This document shows, piece by piece, positions 1-7,349 of a stretch of DNA of 34,739 nt. The stretch spans positions 1 to 34,739 of the forward strand of contig DATKXU010000119.1 of NCBI GenBank assembly GCA_035528905.1. The letters run 5' to 3'. Below the pieces are notes generated by a model. The model did no database searches. It was given only the letters and a program-made list of their open reading frames with translations, and was not told the DNA's origin. The position numbers and the translations under genes are program-made. Position 1 is the first letter of the stretch, and each line of letters starts with the position of its first letter. This DNA comes from DATKXU01 sp035528905. Its GTDB lineage: Bacteria; Armatimonadota; UBA5829; DTJY01.

Positions 1-140
1 TGCAGTATATCAAAGACCAGTTCAACCGCTACCTTGGAGAATCCAACCGCCAGCCGCTGATGGCCCATGGGTGGCGCTCCGCATCCCAGATGCTCCGTCA
101 TTACCAGGAGGTGGTGTAACACATGTTTGACAAACCTACA
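1..140. repeat. 140-bp contig-terminal inverted repeat, left copy
   Basis: Bases 1-140 are identical to the reverse complement of 34600-34739, and identity stops exactly at base 141. The repeat contains the 3' end of a gene and an outer edge with the near-palindrome GTTTGACAAAC, like an insertion-sequence terminus. Both genes read towards the interior. The exact 140-bp length also fits the k-mer overlap left when a de Bruijn assembler breaks at a repeat, so the true repeat probably continues outside the window. Confidence 0.9.
3..119 (+). CDS. C-terminal fragment of an unrecognised, probably mobile-element protein
   Basis: This is an open frame from the contig edge to a TAA stop, giving 38 residues that end in MLRHYQEVV. 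The N-terminus lies outside the window. It is part of the 140-bp repeat and stops 21 bp before the repeat edge, as a transposase or recombinase gene would. The stretch with GW, then S, then a Tyr near the end is loosely like the last motif of tyrosine recombinases, but the piece is too short to assign a family. Confidence 0.6.
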   Translation, partial: QYIKDQFNRYLGESNRQPLMAHGWRSASQMLRHYQEVV

Positions 141-179
141 CAGGGCGCACGTCGCGGTTTGCAGCGCGGCGGTCTATTT

Positions 180-196
180 TTGGCACGAATCTTGCA
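180..196 (+). promoter_or_regulatory. Sigma-54 (RpoN) promoter
   Basis: TTGGCACGAATCTTGCA matches the -24/-12 consensus YTGGCACGRNNNTTGCW at every specified position, with ten bases between the GG and GC dinucleotides. It points right and predicts a start near base 207. The site lies 40 bp inside the left repeat edge, so any enhancer-binding site would fall in or next to the repeat. Confidence 0.85.
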
Positions 197-206
197 AGAT
201 ATATCT

Positions 207-452
207 TTGCACACAACGATCAGGTCTGTAACCCATTCTTGCTGGCGCAGTACTCTCGAGCGCCCTGCTTTCAGCAGCATGCGCACAGTCCTGCTCTGCG
301 GGGTCGGAGACTCCGGGATCGAGTGGGACGAAGCACTGCAAAGCGCGAATGAGGCAGGCAAGGACAGCTACAAATTGCCTGAAATGTGCGGTATTTCTAG
401 TGGTACCGCAGGAATGCCTGCGCCGCTTAGCGGCGCAGGCCTGTCTTTTTTC
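207..452 (+). ncRNA. Candidate sigma-54-dependent non-coding RNA, about 245 nt
   Basis: The interval runs from the predicted sigma-54 start to a strong intrinsic terminator. It has no ORF with a ribosome binding site: the only notable frame opens at an ATG at 279 without a Shine-Dalgarno sequence and reads through the terminator. Internal stems are visible, including GGCGC pairing with GCGCC (about 233-253), GGAGACTCC, and CAGGCA pairing with TGCCTG (about 355-381). No known riboswitch or small-RNA family was recognised. A small peptide gene is not excluded. Confidence 0.5.
416..452 (+). terminator. Rho-independent terminator
   Basis: A perfect 11-bp GC-rich stem (GCCTGCGCCGC with GCGGCGCAGGC, loop TTA) is followed by CTGTCTTTTTTC. 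It ends the sigma-54 transcript and lies upstream of the promoter of the next gene. Confidence 0.9.
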
Positions 453-566
453 TGGGCCGCCCGGCCCGGGCTTTGGATCGCGGACTTGGCCCGGCGGTAA
501 CGGGCTTCCGCCGCGCATCAGCCACTCGTCGCATGCCACTCGCACTTCCACTCTCACCTCAGTTCC

Positions 567-575
567 TGGTATAAT
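567..575 (+). promoter_or_regulatory. Extended -10 promoter of the metallophosphoesterase gene
   Basis: TGGTATAAT is a perfect extended -10 element (TG-N-TATAAT), 31 bp before the ATG. No good -35 box is present, which is usual for extended -10 promoters. From 453 to 566 nothing else is recognised. Confidence 0.7.
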
Positions 576-606
576 CGGCTATCCTGAACACAGAAGAGGT
601 CAACTC

Positions 607-1494
607 ATGCAGAAGCTCTACCAATCGGCGGTCTTTCTAGCCTGCTTGGTATTGGGGTTAGCCGCTGCAGCCCAGACGCCCGTGCCACAGGTGGCAGACC
701 AGCCCGTTCAGTTCACCTTCGTCGTATTCGGGGATAATCGGCCGAATCTCCCCAAGGGTGCTCAGCCCGCGGCTTTCAAGACGATCCTCGGGGAGATGAA
801 TGCGCTGGACCCGGCATTCGCGGTGAACACCGGCGACTGCATATTCGGCTCCCAAAACAGGGCCCGGCTTGAGCAGCAGTACAATGAGTATCTCGAAACT
901 ACCCAGTCCCTCCTCAAGTCAAAGGTCTATCTCGCCATTGGCAACCACGAGATTCTCGGCAGCTCGGCGAACCACGCGTTCTTCGAGAAACAGCTTGGCG
1001 CTCTGCACTACTCATTTGACCGCGGTGATTCGCATTTCATCATTCTCGACAGCGAAGTAGTGGGGGAGACTCGTCGGATCACCGGGGATCAGCTTGAATG
1101 GCTGAAAGAGGATTTGGCGAAGGCGCGCGCCGCCCGTCATAAGTTCGTCTTTCTCCACCGGCCGCTCTATCCCGTTGACGGCCACATGGGCGACTGTCTC
1201 GACCGGTATCCGGAGGATAGGAACGCGCTGCACAGCTTATTCGTACGAAACCGGATCACGGTTGTATTCGCGGGGCACGAGCATCTGTTCGACTCGCAGG
1301 TAAAGAACGGCGTGAGGTATGTCATCACCGGCGGGGGTGGCGCACCCTTGTACCCATCGTTACAAGGCAAGGGCGATTACCATCACTTCGTGGTGGTCTC
1401 AGTGGCAGGCGACAAAGTGGAGATGAAGCTCGTAAAGCCCGCCCTCCACGGCAAGCCGGCAGAGGTTATTCCGGTGGGTGGCATGGCGCGGTAG
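607..1494 (+). CDS. Secreted calcineurin-like metallophosphoesterase
   Basis: This 295-residue exported phosphoesterase has an unknown substrate. The N-terminus is a Sec signal peptide (hydrophobic LACLVLGLAAAAQ). The two-metal motifs follow in order: GDNR (in place of the usual DxH), NTGDC, GNHE, FLHRP and GHEH. Length and motif order fit the purple-acid-phosphatase-like group. The ATG at 607 was chosen over upstream starts because it directly precedes the signal peptide and follows AGAGGT. The gene is monocistronic and convergent with the restriction-modification gene, with 12 bp between the stops. Confidence 0.85.
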   Translation: MQKLYQSAVFLACLVLGLAAAAQTPVPQVADQPVQFTFVVFGDNRPNLPKGAQPAAFKTILGEMNALDPAFAVNTGDCIFGSQNRARLEQQYNEYLETTQSLLKSKVYLAIGNHEILGSSANHAFFEKQLGALHYSFDRGDSHFIILDSEVVGETRRITGDQLEWLKEDLAKARAARHKFVFLHRPLYPVDGHMGDCLDRYPEDRNALHSLFVRNRITVVFAGHEHLFDSQVKNGVRYVITGGGGAPLYPSLQGKGDYHHFVVVSVAGDKVEMKLVKPALHGKPAEVIPVGGMAR

Positions 1495-1506
1495 CCCCCT
1501 GATACA

Positions 1507-4500
1507 CTACTCAATCGGCCAGGAGGGGATGATCCCGTCTATCTCGCGCATCAGGCGGATGCTTTGCTTGAGGGCGACGACGACCTTTTGGTAGTGCTGC
1601 TGGTCATCCCAGGTCAATTTCCGTCCTTTTCTGTCCTTTAGCCACTTTTCAAGCACCTGGTAGCCGCCGACGTGGAACTCCCAGACCCCCGGCTCCACTC
1701 CCTCGAAATACTGATCCCTGTTGATGTAAACACGGCGCCTTGCCTCGTCGTATCTGACCTTCTCCACCTCATCCGAGCCGGTGATTGTGAACTTCGTAAT
1801 GAGGTTACTCAGCGCAGGAGATTCCATCAGATGGAGCGAGACGAGTTCCGCACCCTTCTCGGCCAGCCGCCGGAAGAGCCCCTTCTCGGAAGTAAGCGGC
1901 ACCCGCGGGAAGTCGAGCTTAAGAAACTCGGCGTAACGAGTGCGGTACGTCGGCGAGTGCAAGACGGCGTAGATGTAGTGAAATACGTCCTCAGGGCCGA
2001 ATGTGTCTGCCAGGTCGCCCTTCCCATCGGATACAAACCGCATGCCCAGCCGCTTCTCCATCTCAGCAACGAAACCGGGGTTCACGTTCGGCCTGCGACC
2101 TCCCAGCCCGGCCGGCCACTGGTCAGCGTGAAGCAACGTCTCCTGTTTGTCCCTCTCCCTGCCATCTCCAGGGTAAAGGTAAAGGGGAAACACAAATGCG
2201 TTGTTGGAGGTCGTGGATGATAGGCATATTTTCTCAACTGGGTAGCAAGACACAAAATCGTGGCGCGGCTGTTCGGCGTTGATAATCCGCCCGGTCACTA
2301 ATGCAATGTTAGGACGCGAGGTTGGGTCCAGCAGGTGGCGCATTATGGCCATGCGTGGTATTGAAACTACGTCCTGGATGTAGGCGGTAACACGCCAATC
2401 GAAGGGGCGATAAAGTACCCACTGTATGTGCGGCTGCCAACTCTCTCGCTTGAGGTTTGATCTGGCTCTGGCAAACTCCCATTGTATTGTCGTACAGAGC
2501 CTAAATCGGCTGCGCACATCCGCTTCGCTAAGAGAATCGTCCGTGAGCACTCCGATCTTCTTCTCCACTTCTGCTTCGCTAAAGGAAATTGCGAATTTGT
2601 CCTGCTGAGTAGCAAACCCTACCCCGTAGGCTACATGGCGATCTACGTCTGGCCTGCCTGTGCCGAAGATATTAAGGAGACTCAGCCCAGCTTCGTACTC
2701 CTGCCTCCCCGAGTGAGATGTGGGTGTAACAAGATAGAGAGGAGGCGATGGGTAGGCTAACTGCCAGGGGGTAGTCTCCACCCAATTCTCATTAAGGAAC
2801 TCGTATTTTGCACGCCGAGTGCCGAAGAGGTCTGCATAGTAAACTTCTCGCGTTCCGCCACCTGTGGGTTGTCGCACAAGCAAAGCAATAGCCACTCCCT
2901 GCTGGATATCAAAGACGTTTTCATCTTTGTTTTCAGTGGCAACCGTTTCTCCCCAGCGGGCGCTCCCATGTAAGTTCAGCAAGTGGACGTCCGAGAAAGT
3001 ATCCAGCAAGGACTCACGCATATCCCGGGCCAGCGGTCCGCTTAGGTAGCCATTGTTGGTAATCATTGCGACTATGCCATGTCCTGTAAGCTGTATTCGC
3101 CACTGGGCAAAGCGGATAAATTTTATATAGTCGTTGGAGAGAGCCTGTATCTGCGTCTCCTCTTGGCGAACTGTCCGCTTATACTCGTCCATGAGAGCTT
3201 CGATCCACGGACGTCTATTATCGGACTGCACTGAGTACGGAGGATTGCCCAGCACCACCATGATTGGCTTCTCGCGCTTTATCTCCGCGGCGGCGTTCGC
3301 CTCCTCGGTAATGAAGCCGCCCAGCGGAAGTATGTGTTCGCTCTTGACGGCCTCCTCCAGGGAATTCGTCAGATAGATTTCAAGGCGCTGGTCGGACTTG
3401 AATTCGTAGCCAGTTTCCTCCAGGAGCAGGCCGAGCTTCAGGTGTGCGATGGCGTAGGGTGCCACAAGGAGCTCGAAGCCGAATAGCCTGGGAAGCAGGT
3501 GCTTCTCCACGTAATCGTTCCAGCCGCCCTGCTGGCCCTGCTCGATCATTCTCTGGTGGATCAGCTTAACCACGTAGAAGAGGAAGGTGCCGGTTCCACA
3601 GGCAGGGTCGAGGATCAGCACATTCGGGTCGGCAAGGCCGAGCGGCTTGTCGAACTTTGTCCTGAGCAGGTAGTCCACCGACCGCACGATGTACGAGACA
3701 ACCGGCTCAGGCGTATAGTACACTCCCCTCAACTTTCGCTCCTTAGGGTTATACTCCTTTAGGAAAGTCTCGTAGAAGTGGACGACCGGATCCTCCTCCC
3801 GCGTGCGCCTGCAGAAGTCTTCGAGGATGTTCGCCATGTCGGCCGTGTCCAGAACCTGGGCCAGATCATCAACTATCCAGGCAATCCGGTCATCAAGTTC
3901 CGGCCCGGCTATGTGGCCGAAAAGCTTGCGCAGAAACGGGTTCGTCTTCGGCAGCATGTACGCGGCGTTTTGCCTCGTAAACTCTTCGCCCGGTCTTGCG
4001 CTTTCCCTGGCTGCGAACAGACCGTATGCCACGGTCTGGGCGAACATATCGGCGAAGTCGTCCGGAGTGAGTTCAGGAAGCAGGACTTCCTTGAATGCCT
4101 GATACTGACCGTGGAGAGTGCCGGTTTGCTCCTCCTGGGCGAAGGTCTTGGCTGTCACATCCCGAATCATGCGCGCGAGGTGCGCCATCCGAACAGCAAG
4201 CTCCTTCGCCGTACCCGCAGACGGGACAGTGTGTTCCATGAACTTATCGAGCAAGGACTGAACCTGCTCAAGGCTGCTCTTTGTGGTCTTGACCGTCCCA
4301 TCTGCTCCCACCATGCCCAGACGGGCGGTTTCCCTGAGCTGGCCGTCCGTATACCAACGGAACTCTATGTAGTCGGTTAAGACAAAGTTTGGCAGGGCTT
4401 CGAGGTATCCCTTGACTTGCTTGGTACGCTCCGCCTTTGTGAGGTTTTCGCCAATATCCTTGGTTTCGACGTAGCCGACGGTGAGGCTCCCGGCAGACAC

Positions 4501-4680
4501 CTTGAGATCGGGCGCACCGCATGCGATCTTGCGCGGCTCGTTCGTGGCGACCGCTGCCGGCCAGTTCCGGAGGAGAGCTTCTAACGCGGAGCGGTGCGTA
4601 AGCTCCGTTGCATCACCACGCGAAAGGTTGGCAGAAATCGCCTTTGCGTATTCCCTGAGCGCCTTTGTTCGATCAAGCAT
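1507..4680 (-). CDS. Single-chain restriction-modification enzyme (type ISP/IIG-like)
   Basis: This 1057-residue protein should both methylate adenine and cut DNA. Residues 50-80 hold a PD-(D/E)xK nuclease core (PD at 57-58, ETK at 72-74). A gamma-class N6-adenine methyltransferase follows: YYTPEPVV near 321, motif I DPACGTG at 358-364 and motif IV NPPYS at 479-483. The C-terminal half resembles the target-recognition region of type ISP enzymes. Unlike LlaBIII-type enzymes of about 1,550 residues, there is no room for the SF2 helicase between nuclease and methyltransferase. No separate specificity, restriction or immunity gene is adjacent, so it appears self-contained. A strong promoter lies 57 bp upstream. 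Confidence 0.85.
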   Translation of the reverse strand: MLDRTKALREYAKAISANLSRGDATELTHRSALEALLRNWPAAVATNEPRKIACGAPDLKVSAGSLTVGYVETKDIGENLTKAERTKQVKGYLEALPNFVLTDYIEFRWYTDGQLRETARLGMVGADGTVKTTKSSLEQVQSLLDKFMEHTVPSAGTAKELAVRMAHLARMIRDVTAKTFAQEEQTGTLHGQYQAFKEVLLPELTPDDFADMFAQTVAYGLFAARESARPGEEFTRQNAAYMLPKTNPFLRKLFGHIAGPELDDRIAWIVDDLAQVLDTADMANILEDFCRRTREEDPVVHFYETFLKEYNPKERKLRGVYYTPEPVVSYIVRSVDYLLRTKFDKPLGLADPNVLILDPACGTGTFLFYVVKLIHQRMIEQGQQGGWNDYVEKHLLPRLFGFELLVAPYAIAHLKLGLLLEETGYEFKSDQRLEIYLTNSLEEAVKSEHILPLGGFITEEANAAAEIKREKPIMVVLGNPPYSVQSDNRRPWIEALMDEYKRTVRQEETQIQALSNDYIKFIRFAQWRIQLTGHGIVAMITNNGYLSGPLARDMRESLLDTFSDVHLLNLHGSARWGETVATENKDENVFDIQQGVAIALLVRQPTGGGTREVYYADLFGTRRAKYEFLNENWVETTPWQLAYPSPPLYLVTPTSHSGRQEYEAGLSLLNIFGTGRPDVDRHVAYGVGFATQQDKFAISFSEAEVEKKIGVLTDDSLSEADVRSRFRLCTTIQWEFARARSNLKRESWQPHIQWVLYRPFDWRVTAYIQDVVSIPRMAIMRHLLDPTSRPNIALVTGRIINAEQPRHDFVSCYPVEKICLSSTTSNNAFVFPLYLYPGDGRERDKQETLLHADQWPAGLGGRRPNVNPGFVAEMEKRLGMRFVSDGKGDLADTFGPEDVFHYIYAVLHSPTYRTRYAEFLKLDFPRVPLTSEKGLFRRLAEKGAELVSLHLMESPALSNLITKFTITGSDEVEKVRYDEARRRVYINRDQYFEGVEPGVWEFHVGGYQVLEKWLKDRKGRKLTWDDQQHYQKVVVALKQSIRLMREIDGIIPSWPIE

Positions 4681-4736
4681 TGGAACCCCCAGAGACCTTG
4701 GCGGGTGGCAGAAAGGCCCACGGAAGGTAGTGTGGT

Positions 4737-4766
4737 ATTATAGCTGGAATGCCCCAGGGGGGTCAA
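4737..4766 (-). promoter_or_regulatory. Sigma-70 promoter of the restriction-modification gene
   Basis: On the minus strand, TTGACC at 4766-4761 and TATAAT at 4742-4737 are separated by 18 bp. The promoter is near consensus and lies 57 bp upstream of the ATG at 4680. Confidence 0.8.
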
Positions 4767-4819
4767 CGCCGGGTGGAGTCCACTGGGAGTAGCGGCACCG
4801 GGGCAGATAGGGGAAGTGT

Positions 4820-4905
4820 TCGACGTTTGAAGTTTCAGGTCTCAGGTCGCACGGCTTTCCACCTCGTTGACCTGGAACTTGGAACCTGAAACCTGGAACT
4901 CGGAA
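4820..4905. repeat. Dispersed GGAACTTGGAACCTGAAACC-type repeat
   Basis: The stretch holds repeated CCTGGAAC/CTGAAACC words, such as ACCTGGAACTTGGAACCTG. On the minus strand it reads as a run of FQVxGSKFQV-like residues, a pattern I associate with dispersed intergenic repeats in environmental bacteria. It overlaps the C-terminus of the small ORF at 4842-5075. The family assignment rests on general familiarity and not on copies elsewhere in this window. Confidence 0.45.
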
Positions 4906-5075
4906 GCCGAGGGCTCGGATTGTACCTTCAGAGAAGACGATACTCGCGCCTTCGGGCGGTGGCCCTCTCCCTTGAACGAACTGCACCTTGCCCTGGCGAT
5001 CACCTGGACCACGCCGATCAGCATGATTATGATGGCTATCAGTACAATGAGCAGCGACCCACGCGAAAGTTTCAT
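4842..5075 (-). CDS. Small single-pass membrane protein downstream of mnmE
   Basis: The 77-residue product begins MKLSRGSLLIVLIAIIIMLIG, a clear transmembrane helix after a short basic N-terminus. The start codon lies 13 bp after the mnmE stop and is preceded by GGGAGA at suitable spacing, so it is the last gene of the rpmH-mnmE operon. The C-terminal third is low-complexity sequence encoded by the dispersed repeat, so the original C-terminus may have been replaced. No family was recognised. The membrane segment and ribosome binding site make a real gene likely. Confidence 0.55.
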   Translation of the reverse strand: MKLSRGSLLIVLIAIIIMLIGVVQVIARARCSSFKGEGHRPKARVSSSLKVQSEPSASEFQVSGSKFQVNEVESRAT

Positions 5076-5088
5076 CTACCGGTCTCCC

Positions 5089-6495
5089 TTACTTGCCTAT
5101 GCAAAACTCGGTGAAAATGCGATCTATCACGTCGTCGGACACCGTCTCGCCGATGATGCTGCCCAGCGCGTCCAGCGCGGCCTTCAGATCTATCGTGACC
5201 AGATCCGGGGGGGTTTCGGATTGAGCGGTCTCCAGAGCATGCTCCAGCGACGAGCGAGCCTCTTCCAGCGCGCGCCGGTGCCTGACGTTGCTTACTATCG
5301 CGCCCTCTGAGGGAGAAACTCCGCCTGCCAGAACCTTCTCGGCGATCGCGTCCTCCAGCTCGACGATGCCTTCGTTCGATGGCGCCGCTGTCTTGACGAC
5401 GCCGACACCGAACGGGATGTTCTTCTCCAACCAGGCTTGTACTTCCTGCACGATTTCCGCAGCCTCCGATTCGCGCACCAGGTCGCTCTTGTTCAGCACC
5501 ACGATGAACTTCTTATCGGCCAGGCCGGACAGCCATTCCCGGTCCTCGGGGGTGAAGCCCTGTGCCGCATCGAGGACCGCCAGCACGAGATCTGCGTCCT
5601 CCACTGTCTGCCGGGCTCGGTCAACACCTATCCGCTCGATCTCGTCCTGGGTTTCGCGCACTCCGGCGGTGTCTATGGTGCGGATGGGTATTCCGCGGAT
5701 GTTGATGGTTTCCTCGATTATGTCGCGCGTCGTGCCGGGGATCGGCGTCACGATCGCCCGGCTTTCCCGAACGAGCGCGTTCAACAAGCTGGATTTCCCG
5801 ACGTTCGTCCTGCCTGCAATGACGGCCTGGATGCCTTCGCGGTAAATCCTTCCCCTATCAGCGGTCTCCAGGAGCGCCGCCACGTGGGACATCGCATCCT
5901 GAATCGTTTCTGCAATGCTCTGGGGCTCCTCCACGTCTTCGGGGAAATCAATGGATGCCTCGATGTGGGCGATGATCGCGAGCAGCTTTTCTCGGAGCAT
6001 CCGTATCCGGGTGGACAGCACGCCCTGGAACTGGCGTCTGGCCACTCGCAGGGCTTCGTCCGTCCTCGCGCGAACGATGTCCAATACCGCCTCCGCCTGG
6101 GCCAGATCGAGCCGCCCGTTCAGGAAGGCTCGCTTCGTGAACTCGCCAGGCTCCGCAAGCCTCGCTCCGGCACGCAGAGCCGACTCCAGAACCCTCCGCA
6201 GCGGAACGATCCCGCCGTGGCAACTGATCTCTACTGAGTCTTCGCCTGTGTAGCTGCGGGGCTTGCGGAAGACGGTTACGACCCCGTCGTCAATGGATTC
6301 CTCGGTTATCGAATCGAGCGCGAATCCGTAGTGCGCCGTGTGTGTCGGCAGGCCGTGCACGGGCACGCCTGAGATCGGCCGGAACATCTCCGCGGCTACG
6401 GCGAGAGAGTCTCTGCCGCTGATTCGGATGATGCCTATACCGCCTTCGCCGATCGGGGTCGCTATGGCGGCGATTGTATCGTCAGGATGGCTCAT
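5089..6495 (-). CDS. mnmE: tRNA modification GTPase MnmE (TrmE)
   Basis: MnmE and MnmG install the carboxymethylaminomethyl group on U34 of tRNAs reading split codon boxes. At 468 residues it is full length. The N-terminal folate-binding domain starts with DDTIAAIATPIGEGGIGIIR. The helical domain is interrupted by a G domain with G1 GRTNVGKS (Thr replaces the usual Pro), GTTRD, DTAG and NKSD. The C-terminus ends in the catalytic CIGK motif. No obvious Shine-Dalgarno precedes the ATG. Its position after khpB, 60 bp away, is the classical rpmH-rnpA-yidC-jag-mnmE order. Confidence 0.97.
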   Translation of the reverse strand: MSHPDDTIAAIATPIGEGGIGIIRISGRDSLAVAAEMFRPISGVPVHGLPTHTAHYGFALDSITEESIDDGVVTVFRKPRSYTGEDSVEISCHGGIVPLRRVLESALRAGARLAEPGEFTKRAFLNGRLDLAQAEAVLDIVRARTDEALRVARRQFQGVLSTRIRMLREKLLAIIAHIEASIDFPEDVEEPQSIAETIQDAMSHVAALLETADRGRIYREGIQAVIAGRTNVGKSSLLNALVRESRAIVTPIPGTTRDIIEETINIRGIPIRTIDTAGVRETQDEIERIGVDRARQTVEDADLVLAVLDAAQGFTPEDREWLSGLADKKFIVVLNKSDLVRESEAAEIVQEVQAWLEKNIPFGVGVVKTAAPSNEGIVELEDAIAEKVLAGGVSPSEGAIVSNVRHRRALEEARSSLEHALETAQSETPPDLVTIDLKAALDALGSIIGETVSDDVIDRIFTEFCIGK

Positions 6496-6555
6496 AGGGG
6501 TAGAAAAGTGACTCAGGCCGCGTTTTACCGCGGTGCGACGCAGGGCGGCTCGGCC

Positions 6556-7323
6556 TTACTTTCTTGGCGAAATCACCACTCGCCTTAGGGGGTCATCTCC
6601 CTCGCTGTAGGTGTAGACCTCGGGATCATCTGCGAGAACCAGATGCACAATCCGCCGCTCGTTTGCCTCGAGGGGCTCCAGGACTGCTTCCTGGCCCGTT
6701 TCCTTCACCTTCCGTGCCAGGTAGAGCGTCTGGTTGCTCAGGGCTTCCTCCCTTCGACGGCGATATCCCTCTGCGTCGAGGACTACCCGCACCTTGTCCG
6801 GAAGGCGCTTGTTGGTCGCTATGCCCACCAGGTACTGCAAGGCATTGATCGTCTGCCCGTGCTTGCCTATCAAGATGGCGGTGTCGCCCCCGACCATCTC
6901 TAGGACGACCTGGCCGTCCGAGGTGCTTTTCACGACGGCCTTCGCGCCGTCTCCGACGCTCTCTAAAATCCGCTGGAGCATTTCCTGGCTGATCTCGGCG
7001 GCCTGCTTGACCAAGTCTTCCGGCGCCTCCGGGGTGGGCTGCGGTGGAGCGACAGGCTCCGGCTCGGCAACCTGTGCAGGCTCAGGCGCTGCCTCAGCCA
7101 ATGGCTTGGCCCGCCTTCTGGTCACACGGCGAACTGGGGCTGCCGGCTTAGCCTCCTTCACTGTAACCCTTACCCTCGCAGGAGCCTGCCCTAGGCCAAG
7201 GAATCCTCTGGAGCCCTCCTCCAGTATCTCGACATCAACTTCCTCTTCCGTAACGCCCAACTGTTCCAGGGCCAACTGGGTAGCTTCTTCAATGTCCTTG
7301 CCTGTTTGCTCGATGCTGGTCAT
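6556..7323 (-). CDS. khpB: RNA-binding protein KhpB (Jag/EloR)
   Basis: This 255-residue cytosolic RNA-binding protein belongs to a family linked to cell elongation and the regulation of peptidoglycan synthesis. An N-terminal Jag_N domain (about 1-55) is followed by a Pro/Ala/Glu-rich linker. A KH domain with the loop GKHGQ and the conserved INALQYLV helix comes next, then a C-terminal R3H domain with ANERRIVH. GGGGGTAA precedes the ATG. It lies 26 bp downstream of yidC. The SEDS-PBP cell-wall synthase gene elsewhere in this window is a plausible functional partner. Confidence 0.93.
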   Translation of the reverse strand: MTSIEQTGKDIEEATQLALEQLGVTEEEVDVEILEEGSRGFLGLGQAPARVRVTVKEAKPAAPVRRVTRRRAKPLAEAAPEPAQVAEPEPVAPPQPTPEAPEDLVKQAAEISQEMLQRILESVGDGAKAVVKSTSDGQVVLEMVGGDTAILIGKHGQTINALQYLVGIATNKRLPDKVRVVLDAEGYRRRREEALSNQTLYLARKVKETGQEAVLEPLEANERRIVHLVLADDPEVYTYSEGDDPLRRVVISPRK

Positions 7324-7349
7324 ATAGAGTATTACCCCCTGCTGGATGC

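Noticed and set aside
3778..4380. 200-residue plus-strand frame and other long frames opposite the restriction-modification gene
   Set aside because: These are antisense shadows of a recognised gene, without ribosome binding sites or family features.
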